A stretch of 64,000 bases of DNA from Gonocerus acuteangulatus. Its lineage: Eukaryota > Arthropoda > Insecta > Hemiptera > Coreidae. The stretch lies in assembly GCA_946811695.1 (NCBI GenBank), contig OX328125.1, positions 104,337,376 through 104,401,375 of the forward strand, read 5' to 3'. Of this stretch, positions 1 to 8,859 are shown in pieces. A program made the translations under genes and the position numbers. The notes beneath the pieces are model-generated. The model was not told the origin of the DNA. It searched no databases and saw only the letters and a program-made list of their open reading frames with translations. The first letter of the stretch is position 1; each line of letters opens with the position of its first letter.

Positions 1-259
1 GGGGGGTTTACTTTGTAATATATTTCAATAGAATTAGCTTGCCAGACGTAGGTTCGCAAGGCCGCCGCAAGGAGCGCTTTCTACCACTAGAGGGACTGTA
101 TCCTGTTCCTGCGTCAGATCAAAAGACGAAAATATGAGGTTTTTTGTATTTATTAAGTAGTGTGGAGTAGGATTTTTTAAGCAAATTGTTCTGGAAAGCA
201 GTTTACACTACCCAAATTCTGAGGAAAGTGCTTAGTTTTGCTGCTCCTGCGTGACGGAC
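1..259 (-). mobile_element. Helentron-like element HINE-A, truncated by window edge
   Basis: This is the 5' part of an interspersed family also seen at 24773-25960, 29078-30153 and 48187-48894. Read on the minus strand it begins GTCCGTCACGCAGGAGC, followed about 25 bp in by AAGCACTTTCCTC, the subterminal inverted repeat of the family. The rest runs off the left edge of the window. No coding capacity is visible. The assignment to Helentron-associated non-autonomous elements is inferred from the complete copies. Confidence 0.65.
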
Positions 260-662
260 TTTTTACAGACACACCGTGGACTTTAGGACATGCGGCGTAC
301 CTTTCCTTATGTTAGTTTCATAAATATGGCGTTAACCAGCACTAAAACAATAGTATAATATGCTTTAGCGTGTTTCACCTTTCCCTATATCACCCTTGAC
401 TATCTGGATAGCCAGAGGGAATATGTATATATATATACGCCAAGCTGTGAGATGTATTGCTGTAGAGAAGGCTCTGCGGTTTCCTTTCTAAGATAGAATC
501 GTGTAAATCCCACAGCCCTTCTACAATCTCATTGTCTCTTTCTAGAATCCTCTCTCTCTCCCTCTCAAGGCTGTTAGGGAGTATTCTCGTAAAGCAGATT
601 TTGAACTGTCAATCACATGTGATAAGATCCAATACAATGTCAAACGATAATTATCAATATAA

Positions 663-1562
663 GTAGTTCTTTTATTGCGTTAAATAATGTATCAGCAAAA
701 TTAGCACTCCTACTTATGTAATTTTGTGGAGTTTATTATTGCACGGTTCCCTCTATACTATAACTTATTCATCAATTGATAAGTAACCAAAGTATAATGT
801 TTCTTGCCATTGGGGCGCTCCGGACCAGTGTCATGAAACAGATAACCAGGAGATAACTCGTTATCTAACAACAGTAACAACAGTTTAACCATTAAAAGTG
901 AAAATTCGTTGCCGATAATGAATGTACGTTAAAATTTTAAAATTTATGTTTCCAATATGTAGTTTGGAAACACCCATTAAATTTGTAAGCATTACCAAGA
1001 AGTGCTCTGAATGAGGATGCTGATAGGTGAGGAGGCTGAGCAAGGGTTTGGGATATTATTACTTCGTTTGAACCGTCACCAGGTATAGCGTAAACTCTAT
1101 GAGGGACAAAATCACAGTTTATTTATAGTAATTCAAGGACTGCCATCTTAGTCGAAATGTACAGTAAATAAAAATAATATTATGAAATAGATACATTACG
1201 GTAATAGCTGACCTCTTATCGCCCTAGCAACGCATGCTGCCTAGGCGTGCCTGCTCTAACCAACGAAAAATTCAAACCCCTCTAAAAATACTAAAAAAAA
1301 AGTAATAGAAAAAATCCTTTCGTAGCGAGTGTTTACATGCTAAAGGGATCCTACATGCAAAATTTCAAATTTTTCTGTCAAGTGGTTTGGGCTGGGCGAT
1401 GATTGGTCAGTGAGTGAGTGGTTTGGGTTGGGCGATGATAGGTCAGTGAGTGAGTGGTTTGGGCTGGGCGATGATAGGTCAGTGAATGAGTGGTTTGGGT
1501 TGGGCGATGATAGGTCAGTGAGTGAGTGAGTGAGTGAGTGGTATTTGACAAATATATAGTAC
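663..1562 (+). repeat. Interspersed repeat B, near full-length copy
   Basis: This roughly 900-bp unit recurs at 16130-16397, 16398-16570, 17983-19603, 19617-20130, 41455-41975, 42030-42625 and 60430-60600. Its landmarks, in order, are a TTATTGCACGGTTCCC block, a TTTGGAAACAC block, GTAAACTCTATGAGGGACA, CCTAGCAACGCATGC, and a tail of TCAGTGAGTGAGTG ending in ATTTGACAAATATATAGTA. Better copies start ACTAGCTGACAACCCGTGC, which is missing here. I see no protein and no clear terminal inverted repeats, so the class is unknown. Confidence 0.75.
1382..1540 (+). repeat. 36-bp minisatellite inside repeat B
   Basis: Four copies of a 36-bp unit start at 1382, 1418, 1454 and 1490. Each holds GTGGTTTGGG, GGGCGATGAT and GGTCAGTGAGTGA, and the array ends in a short GTGA run. 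Other repeat B copies have one unit at this place, so this is a local expansion of the repeat's 3' end. Because 36 is a multiple of three it creates spurious minus-strand ORFs. Confidence 0.9.
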
Positions 1563-2490
1563 ATATTTTAAAGTGATAAGATCCTATAAAATTTGAGGTC
1601 AATAAAAATAAAATAATTTATTTATTTATACATTTGTGAGGACGTGACTATGGTAATTCATCACACAAAACTAATATAAAAAATAAAAATAAAATAATTA
1701 AATAACCGTCTTCTGTTTAGTCAGTTTTTTAAAGAATAAAAAACATTTAAAATCATTTACCCAGAAGAAGATTAATAATTTGAAATCAATTAAATAAGAA
1801 TTTTAGATGTAGTTCATGAATAAAATTTTAATCGAATGTCTTATTATAATATAAAAACATTTCGACGGATCTAGCCAAATTAATAATTGGTGTCCGGACT
1901 CAAATCCGGATTGTGGAAAAATTATTATGGCAGTGTTGATATGCCGTTAAACACACACAAAAAAAAAATATGATGGCAATGGTATATATGAAGTCTCATG
2001 GCAAGAAAACAATATTTGTTACCTTATTGTGTTAGCAAACACAAAGTACATTGCTTAAAAATAAGTATTTATACAATTATATTACTTTGTTTAAATAACC
2101 TAATACATCTAATTCTTACTATAAATTAAATAAAAAACACACAGACCTACTGGATTTTCTGGACAGAACACATAATAATCTGTTTCTACAGTGTATACAT
2201 ATATATAATTTACTGTAATGAGGATTTATAAATTTGCAGCTCTACCTTTTTACTTTATTATTTATTTTGATTTTATTTTAATTTTTTGTAGGACAAATAT
2301 TATGTATTGGAATGGCCAACTCACACTCAACCCTATTTTTAAACCTTTTCAAATATATTGTATGTTACAAAATATACATTTCTTCTGGGCTCTAGGAATA
2401 TAAGAAATATTATTCCGTCCAAGGATGGAACTTTAGTTATTACGAAACAACTTGAAATAGTATAAATATACTGTATTCAAGAATAGTCAC
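1563..2490. other. AT-rich stretch without recognised gene
   Basis: Very AT-rich DNA with short A and T runs. At 1890-1965 there is a weak match to the SINE 3' domain seen elsewhere in the window (TGATATGCCGTTAAA followed by CA and A runs), possibly an old SINE remnant. The 61-codon plus-strand ORF at 2218 is compositionally biased and not convincing. Confidence 0.5.
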
Positions 2491-2502
2491 AAAAACCATG
2501 TT

Positions 2503-3007
2503 CTTGATTTTTTTTTTTTGCTCGCCATTGCCTTTTACATATGCAAGGAAGTAGGAAAAGGATGGTCAGAAACAGGACTTTATTCTTTATTGTTTTCTAT
2601 ATTGTACCTTTTATTTTCCTCCACTCCTTCACGAAGGTAGAAAAGGCGGCAAAGTTCACAGAGTTCTCCATGAGAGTCTTCATTTCCGGTGTGTAGTCGC
2701 TGATCTGACGGAACATCCTGAGTCGAGGGGCAGAGAACTTCACGCAATGTAGCAGAACATGCTCCACTGTTTCAGCCCCGCCTCCGCAGTCGCACGCCTC
2801 CGATTCTTTTATCGCGAACCTTTTCAGGTAGGCATTGAAATTTCCATGGTCGGTCAGAAATTGGGTGATCCAGAAGTCCGGCAATATCCAATCCTGCCCT
2901 TGTCTCTCTCTCGCTCACGTCCAGGAAGAAGCTTCGTGTTACCGGCCCCTTTGTGGTCTGCCTCCATTCCGCTGTTATGGTTAACAATGTTATGTTTAGC
3001 TTGTTTT
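2503..3007 (-). mobile_element. 5'-truncated R1-like LINE with TSD
   Basis: The minus strand reads from about 3007 down to a poly(A) tail, seen as a T run at 2509-2519. The element is flanked by AAAAACCATGTT at 2491-2502 and at 3008-3019, a 12-bp direct repeat and so a target-site duplication. Its coding part is described separately. The truncated 5' end, poly(A) tail and TSD are what target-primed reverse transcription leaves. Confidence 0.85.
2597..2987 (-). pseudogene. R1-clade reverse transcriptase C-terminal fragment
   Basis: The minus strand encodes the end of a non-LTR retrotransposon ORF2 in two overlapping frames. The upstream frame gives EWRQTTKGPVTRSFF and the downstream frame gives FWITQFLTDHGNFNAYLKRF, then a cysteine-histidine knuckle (CDCGGGAETVEHVLLHC). 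This layout (WQ..TKG, then LTDHG.F..YL.RF, then C.C....E.VEHVL..C) is the region downstream of the reverse transcriptase in the R1/jockey group. A frameshift near 2870 joins the two parts. The catalytic reverse transcriptase and the endonuclease are absent, so the copy is dead. Clade assignment is by motif memory. Confidence 0.8.
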
Positions 3008-3340
3008 AAAAACCATGTTGGTGATTGTTCTGACAAAATGTTTTCGCAAGACACGACGCAAACACGAACAATCTTCACCCGTGTACTCATGCATATCCTG
3101 ACAGGAGTCCTGGTAGATTATGCATACATCAAGGACCAAACTATTTTCCGGTTGGCTAACTTCCTTCCAAGGATGTAAGTTACGCTTATAGAGATATCCT
3201 TTGTTCAGACGACCTTCAAGCAGGATTTGGAGGATAATATTTGCTAAAGTAGTTATATCTCCGTGTTACCTTCAAATATCACTAAAATATTCTACTTCTC
3301 AACTTCATTTACTGTACCAATCAACGGTTTATTTTATGTA

Positions 3341-3655
3341 AGATTTAGCTCAGCAGTAAAGCACTAGCCTAATAAGGTACCTGAGGAACCTGAGTTCAAA
3401 TACCGAGCAAGCACTAAAGATTTTTTCTTCAAGTGTCTTCGTTCATGGGTTGAATTCGGCTTTTAATTAATTTATCAATGGGTACGTTGGGTGCTAATGA
3501 CTCTAGCTGTCGAAGCAGCAATGGGGAAAATAAGGTGGCCGGAGCATAGTACTGACCACACTATCTCCCTAGTTTGCCGTATGGTCGTGAATCAGATACT
3601 TCTATAATATCTGCCCCTGAGGGCCCTCGTGGCCTGTTACGGGACTCTTTTTTTT
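3341..3655 (+). mobile_element. tRNA-derived SINE, type T
   Basis: The head resembles a tRNA: an A-box-like TTAGCTCAGCAG near the start and a B-box-like GAGTTCAAATACC about 50 bp later. The body matches 35394-35714 over its length, including GTGCTAATGAC, GGAGCATAGTACTGACCA, CGTATGGT and the 3' end GGCCCTCGTGGCCTGTTACGGG, here followed by a T-rich tract. The tRNA boxes are more degraded than in the 35.4-kb copy, so this is an older insertion. Confidence 0.8.
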
Positions 3656-4065
3656 TTCGTTCAAGAAAAAAAAAATTCTTATTAAAAAAATACATTACTT
3701 TTACAAAATGAATTATTTTAAATTTTTACTGTTTATAAAAATTAAATTTAAACTAATAAATTATTTATTTATGATGATGCTCCGCATCTAAAGCGAAGAG
3801 CATTTAATTCCCTGTATTAAGCTGATGCAGGTGTTGAACCTAACGATGTCACTCCAAAACAGTAGTTGCTACAGACAATGATGTATAGTAATGATAAGTA
3901 TGTATAAGGTATAAATAGTAAACGAAACAAAAATTAAATAGAAATATGTATAAAGAAAAATAATTAAATAAAATTAGAATGAATGAGGTGTTTATTTAAT
4001 GAATAGAGTGAATTAGATTTCATTATTATTGCAAAAAAGGTGAAATGGATTCTTATGGTTATGTA

Positions 4066-4311
4066 TTATATTTTGTCGTACATGTTAGTGTTTTTTAAAT
4101 ATGTCAATATTTTGTTAATATAATGGCTGCCTTCAGAAAGTATGTCTGTCAGGTCATGAGGAATGTCCAAGTTATGCCGTAACCGACAGTCTGTTAGAAT
4201 ATGATTTACAGTAAGATCTGTGTTACAAGTCGTGCATTTGGGTTTGTCCGTTTTTGTCATCAGGTACTCGTGGGTAATGCGTGTATGGCCAAAATATGTA
4301 TACATGTCCAA
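4066..4311 (-). pseudogene. Jockey/I-type LINE ORF2 C-terminus
   Basis: An 81-codon minus-strand reading frame ends with a proper stop. It shows the C-terminal signature of jockey/I-like LINE ORF2: GHTRITHEYLM, then a zinc knuckle CTTCNTDLTVNHILTDC, then a helical tail DILSEGSHYINKILTYL. The same tail is recognisable at 38796-38912 and in more diverged form at 18688-18885. Everything upstream is missing, so this is a 5'-truncated, non-functional end. The 3' UTR probably continues to the left through 3780-4065; no clear poly(A) was found. Confidence 0.85.
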
Positions 4312-4425
4312 AACTAATAAATTAATACAGTTTAAAATCTAAATGATTTTCAATTAAGTTTTTAAATAAAGTACTACTTCATAGGTTTTGCCTTTACTGG
4401 CTTCCACGTACACTTTTTATAGGTA

Positions 4426-4788
4426 ACTAGCTGTTACCCGGCGTGCCATGCTACACCTACTAGCTGTTACCCGGCGTGCCATGCTACACCTACTAGCTGT
4501 TACCCGGCGTGCCATGCTACACCTACTAGCTGTTACCCGGCGTGCCATGCTACACCTACTAGCTGTTACCCGGCGTGCCATGCTACACCTACTAGCTGTT
4601 ACCCGGCGTGCCATGCTACACCTACTAGCTGTTACCCGGCGTGCCATGCTACACCTACTAGCTGTTACCCGGCGTGCCATGCTACACCTACTAGCTGTTA
4701 CCCGGCGTGCCATGCTACACCTACTAGCTGTTACCCGGCGTGCCATGCTACACCTACTAGCTGTTACCCGGCGTGCCATGCTACACCT
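4426..4788 (+). repeat. 11 x 33-bp minisatellite at the repeat C terminus
   Basis: Eleven units of exactly 33 bp start at 4426 and every 33 bp to 4756. They are essentially identical until the last, which changes to the normal downstream sequence (CTTCTTTCTGC). Each unit is the first 33 bp of repeat C. Because 33 is divisible by three, both strands stay open for about 120 codons (MLHLLAVTRRA on plus, MARRVTASRCS on minus); these are artefacts. Confidence 0.95.
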
Positions 4789-4889
4789 TCTTTCTGCATA
4801 TAGAAAAGCATAAAAAAATTAGAAACCAAATAAGCATTATTAAAATCTAATAACACGAATCTCTAACCCGTGACCTCTTAACTGTGAGT

Positions 4890-5395
4890 CCTAGACGACT
4901 TTGACCTAACCTATAACACCCCCCATATCAAGACATACACGTATGCCAAGGTTGTTAAAAATCGGTCTAACGGTGTGGATTTTTATTTAAAAAAAAAACC
5001 ATTCAGACAGCAGGAGGTAGACGTTTTTGACCTGGCCTATGACAATCCCCTGATCAAGACCAACCTGTGTGCCCAGTTTGATCAAAATCTGTCAAACGGT
5101 GTGGGTTTGTATAAATAACAAACATACAGACAGAAAGATGGTAGCCGTTTTGACCTAGCCTATGGCAATCACCGTATCAGATCTACCTGTGTTCCAACTT
5201 TGGTCAAAATCGGTCGAACGGTGTGGATTTGTATAAGGGACAAACATACAGACAGGCAGCTGGTAGACGTTTTTGACTTAGCCTACGACACTCCCCAGAT
5301 TAAGATCTACATGTGTACCGAGTTTAGTCAAAATCGGACGAACGGTGTGGATTTATGTAAGGGACAAACAAACAAACAGAAAAACAGACAGACAC
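4890..5395 (-). repeat. 115-bp tandem repeat array (array 1)
   Basis: About four and a half diverged units of roughly 115 bp. Read on the minus strand each has GTCTGTATGTTTGTTCC, ACACCGTT, GATTTTGAC.AAACT, a block on a theme of CACAGGTAGGTCTTGAT, and CATAGGCTAGGTCAAAA. The same unit forms arrays at 28085-28985 and 59155-59640. The units are diverged within this array, so it is old. Confidence 0.85.
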
Positions 5396-5430
5396 GTGAT
5401 TTTTATATATACAGATAGATAGATAGATGA

Positions 5431-6265
5431 GACGTTGGGAATCTTAGAGAGTCAATTTTCATAGCCGTTTTAGTTAACCCTTGACAAGACGTGGTATCCA
5501 GTGGGTAAAAAGGTTCAACGTTTTAGCGAAATCCGCTATGATAAGATAGAGTGTGACAGCTTCCGCCTCTTCTAGCTGCTTTTTTTATTGCCCCTGACAC
5601 TTCAGATTCAATAATGAAAATGTGCAGTCAGCACCTTTGTAATAAGTATAGGGGTCATTTGGTAAGTCCAGATTTTGACTCTTACGATACTTCATGCCAG
5701 TTTTAGTCTAAAAGTGCTCAAAACCTCCCGAAATTTGACTACGTACGTTTCGTGTCATTTGGCAACGAGGAACGTAGACACTACAGTTCTGTGCTACGTT
5801 CGCAATATCGGAAGAGATCTTAAAAGCCATTAACTCGAGACGAAGGTAATTCCCTGAATCCCTGGGTTAGAATCTCCCGTACATTTACTATAGCTAAACT
5901 TCTCTCATACTATAAATATTTGACTGTACTCCAGAGAGCTATGAATATGAATAGCTCCTTAATGACTCCTAGCTGCTCTCTACTAACTAAATATTGCATC
6001 TGTCTCTTCTTATGCCCAATGGAGGTATTGGACCTTGGGGAATCTTCCCTTATAATAACCCTCTGTCTATAACAATATATACCAAAATCTATTAACTACT
6101 CTGAAAATAAAATTGAATACATTTGTAATTGGACGGATTGCAAAATATCAGGTATGTAACTTTTATTTCTAGTTATTAGGGGAGTAAAAAAAATGATGGT
6201 GCCCCCACCCCTGAGGTGACGGCCCCTGACCAATTAATTACCTCCTTCCCTTCCTTCGCAATATA
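5431..6265. other. Unassigned stretch
   Basis: AT-rich DNA between repeat C and the Tc1 element. I see no convincing ORF, RNA gene or repeat with a second copy in the window. Confidence 0.4.
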
Positions 6266-6678
6266 CAGCTAGTGTAAAAAGTATTGGGATACCCATGAAT
6301 ATTTTACTTTTTTAACATTTGAGACTAAAATAATGATGCTTTAGGTAAATAGAAGGCATCAATAACACGGTGATGAGCTATATTTTAAATATTTCCTGAA
6401 AATCAACATCAAACAATGGTATTTGTGTTATTTATTAACATTTTAACAATAAAATGCAATATTCTATGCGTAAAAAGTATTGGAACACCCGATTTCTTTA
6501 CTATTGCAGCAGGACTTTGGATGGGATTAATTCCATATTATCGGTGAACTCTGTCCGGCAGGATGAGAAGGTGTCTTATGTGTTTGAATCAGATGGTTTT
6601 AGTTCAATTTTTTTAACATTAGCCAGAGAGGAAAATAAATCTCTGTCAAAATGCAAAAACGTCTTAATATTATTCATA

Positions 6679-6987
6679 ATGAGCGCAAATGCTTGCGAGA
6701 AATTGGAGAAATTGTAAACCTTAGCTATGTCTACTTATCAAATATTTAAAATTGGTATAGTACAACCAACTCTTAGGCAGCAAAACATCATAACAGGAGA
6801 CCGAAGAGTCTCAGAGCATCTGGTGAAAGATCTATTTTAAGAAAAGCACAGGCAAAACCTCCGCTGATTGTGCCAAAACTTGTGACTGAAATCTCGAGGA
6901 TCATCTGACGGGACATAAGTAGCAGTAAAGTAAATAATAACCTCAGGAAAAATGGATTATGCGGGCGAACTGCCCCAAACCCTTACT
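6679..6987 (+). pseudogene. Tc1 transposase DNA-binding region, decayed
   Basis: A plus-strand frame reads NERKCLREIGEIVNLSYVY, the helix-turn-helix region of Tc1-like transposases. After a frame change it reads RRPKSLRASGERSIL and AKPPLIVPKLVTEISRII, with an in-frame stop, then NNLRKNGLCGRTAPNPY. This matches the Tc1 pattern of a GRPR-like linker followed by a second helix-turn-helix. The DDE catalytic part is missing. Confidence 0.75.
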
Positions 6988-7179
6988 CATATTTGACTGT
7001 AGACACCAAGCGGCGAGATTTGAGCTGTTCAGCCGCTCTCCTTGACGCATTTTGTCAACTTCTTTGGCTAAAAAGTTCTATTTTGTACTCATGAATAAAT
7101 AAAATTCACTGCCAGTATTCAGCAGGATGGTTTACACTTTATTTTGCATAGATAAGTATTTCCTATTTGTTAACTTTAC

Positions 7180-7400
7180 TTACAAAAAAGTTCTTGGGTA
7201 CTGTTCGACCGCGTAATTGGCTTTTCCGGAGATCATTTCTTACTGCACTGCTACTTATGTCTTGTACGATAATTCTCTAGATTTTAGTCACAAGTTTTGG
7301 TGCAATCAGCCGTTGTTTTGCCTGTGCGTTTCTTAAAATTTATGTTTCATCACATACAGTGACACTCTTTGGTCTCGTGCGGCAACACGGCATCACCGTG
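7180..7400 (-). pseudogene. Second, inverted Tc1 DNA-binding fragment
   Basis: The minus strand repeats the same domain: RNAQAKQRLIAPKLVTKI, an in-frame stop, then VRNDLRKSQLRGRTVPKN. It is an inverted, diverged duplicate of 6820-6990. The element is therefore two oppositely oriented Tc1 5' halves sharing outer ends. Confidence 0.7.
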
Positions 7401-7769
7401 TTGTTGATGCCTTCTATTTACCTAAAGCACCATTATTTTAGTCGCAAATGTTAAAAAAGTAAAATATTCATGGGTGTTCCAATACTTTTTACACTAACTG
7501 TATACATTATGGCTTAAAATTAAAATTGATATTAATAATTCTTATCCTGTATACAATATAAATTCAAATTAATGATTTCCTAGTTGAAATTATACAATAT
7601 GTAACAAGCTAATTACTCTCTATAATTCACTTGTATTGTAGAAATTGATATTAGTAACTTGCCAACGCGTCAGGTGTTTCAAGTTTTCAGCCAACTTCCT
7701 TACTTGTTATGAAGGACTTTTCAGAATGGCCTCGAGTGTACGCTACGCCATGCAACCATACCCTGCAAC

Positions 7770-8390
7770 TAACAGGGAGGATTGGAGGCGAATGAGACTT
7801 GATCAGTAAAGATGTAATGGTTGGGATTCGGCTAAAGAAACCTCAATACAGCCTGTTTAATTTACCGTGTCTTTCATCGTCATAACTGAAAAACGCCTAT
7901 TTTTGATACGAAGACGAGGTATGGTTGTGATTCGGCTAGGAGAACAAAAAAGAAAAAAAAGTCAGACCTTCAGGAAGAAATCTGTATTGGACGTTTTGAC
8001 TGCACTTTGGCAGCCTTCTTCAGCACTAGAGAATGCCTAGGGGGGAGGGAGGAAGACCAAGAAGACATTTAGGTAACCATGGTTTAACATTGCAGTCGAA
8101 ACGTCCAATACAGCCTTCTTCAGGACTAGAGAATGCCTAGGGGGGAGGGAGGAAGACCAAGAAGACATTTAGGTAACCATGGTTTAACATTGCAGTCGAA
8201 ACGTCCAATACAGCCTTCTTCAGGACTAGAGAATGCCTAGGGGGGAGGGAGGAAGACCAAGAAGACACTTAGGTAACCATGGTTTAACATTGCAGTCGAA
8301 ACGTCCAATGCAGATTTCTTCCTGAAGGTCTGACGTTTTGTTTTTCTCCTAGCCGAATCCCAACCATATCTTGGCCTTCGTATCACTGCA
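7770..8390. mobile_element. Penelope-like terminal sequences in inverted arrangement
   Basis: The sequence near 7920-8000 (ATTCGGCTAGGAGAAC, GTCAGACCTTCAGGAAG, TCTGTATTGGACGTTTTG) reappears reversed at 8300-8375. Inside the fold are three 100-bp units. The blocks GGACGTTTTGACTGCACT and AGCCTTCTTCAG are, on the minus strand, a CTGAAGA ... (G/A)AAACGTC motif as in Penelope-like element termini. A related block occurs at 14946-15052. No reverse transcriptase is present. Confidence 0.6.
8013..8312. repeat. 3 x 100-bp tandem repeat
   Basis: Three units start at 8013, 8113 and 8213 with exact 100-bp spacing and only a few substitutions. Each contains GCCTTCTTCAG, GAATGCCTAGGGGGGAGG, AAGAAGACA and CAGTCGAAACGTCCAAT. 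The array sits inside the inverted Penelope-like structure and looks like recent unequal exchange. Confidence 0.92.
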
Positions 8391-8499
8391 AAGGCTAACT
8401 ATCTCCAGCTCCACCTATTTTTGAATTGTGCCGCTTTAGAAAGACTAGTGCGACATGAGAAGCCTTTGAATATTTAAAAAATATTATTTTGTTATTTTA

Positions 8500-8527
8500 T
8501 CTATTTTGTTTTATTGTTTTGTTGCAG
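8500..8527 (+). promoter_or_regulatory. Splice acceptor of the Popeye exon
   Basis: A T-rich tract (TATTTTGTTTTATTGTTTTG) runs straight into TTGCAG, a strong polypyrimidine tract and AG acceptor. It fixes the exon start at 8528. Confidence 0.75.
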
Positions 8528-8859
8528 GTGATGTACGGATGACGCGTACTATGGAGGGGGTGGGGGTGAACATGACATGCGGCATAGGCCCTGACTTGGG
8601 CTCCCACCCCTACTATCTTGCGGCCTCTACACTGTTCCTGATAGCTCATGCTGTTCCTGCGACTTCCCCATTCGGCCTGCTCTTCCTGAGGGTAGCCGCA
8701 GCGGCTGCAGCATGCTTCGCCGCCAACTGGTTCTGGGCAGCGCTCTGTTCCGTCGATGGGGTCGTCTGGAACGCTGGTCTGGCCGTCATCAATATCTTCC
8801 ACTCCATCGTCCTGCTCATCAGGCTCAGGCCGGTTAGATTCTCAAAGGAAGTCGAAGAG
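8528..8859 (+). CDS. Popeye domain-containing protein (POPDC/BVES family), N-terminal exon
   Basis: This is one exon bounded by a T-rich tract and TTGCAG (8522-8527) on the left and GAG|GTATGA (donor at 8860) on the right. The first in-frame ATG is 8539-8541, giving 107 residues to the donor; two bases before the ATG frame would complete an upstream codon if translation starts in an earlier exon. The protein has an N-glycosylation sequon at N11-M-T, then three hydrophobic spans at about residues 25-42, 45-69 and 76-94, a W77-N78 pair, and RPV at 97-99 followed by an acidic tail (KEVEE). This is the membrane-spanning N-terminus of Popeye proteins, plasma-membrane proteins of muscle and other tissue whose cytoplasmic Popeye domain, in the next exons, binds cAMP. 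Those exons were not found. The exon is clearly GC-richer than its surroundings. Family assignment is from remembered sequence pattern. Confidence 0.85.

Larger units (their letters stand above)
4426..5430 (+). repeat. Interspersed repeat C with two internal arrays
   Basis: The repeat starts ACTAGCTGTTACCCGGCGTG and ends near TTTATATATACAGATAGAT. The reverse copy at 28085-30228 starts and ends the same way. Between lie an amplified 33-bp terminus (4426-4788), a short unique part, and about four units of a 115-bp repeat (about 4890-5395). No protein is encoded. The class is not recognised. Confidence 0.8.
6266..7500 (+). mobile_element. Tc1-like element, internally rearranged
   Basis: The terminal inverted repeats begin CAG.TAGTGTAAAAAGTATTGG and are flanked by TA on both sides (6264-6265 and 7501-7502), as expected for Tc1/mariner. 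The repeats extend about 55 bp with few mismatches, through the block ATGAATATTTTACTTTTTTA. The interior carries two inverted, decayed copies of the DNA-binding part of a Tc1 transposase and no catalytic domain. Confidence 0.85.

Noticed and set aside
4417..4813. 120-codon ORFs on both strands with a perfect 11-residue repeat
   Set aside because: They follow from a 33-bp tandem repeat without stops. Both strands are open, there is no start context or splice signal, and the sequence is the terminus of a dispersed repeat.
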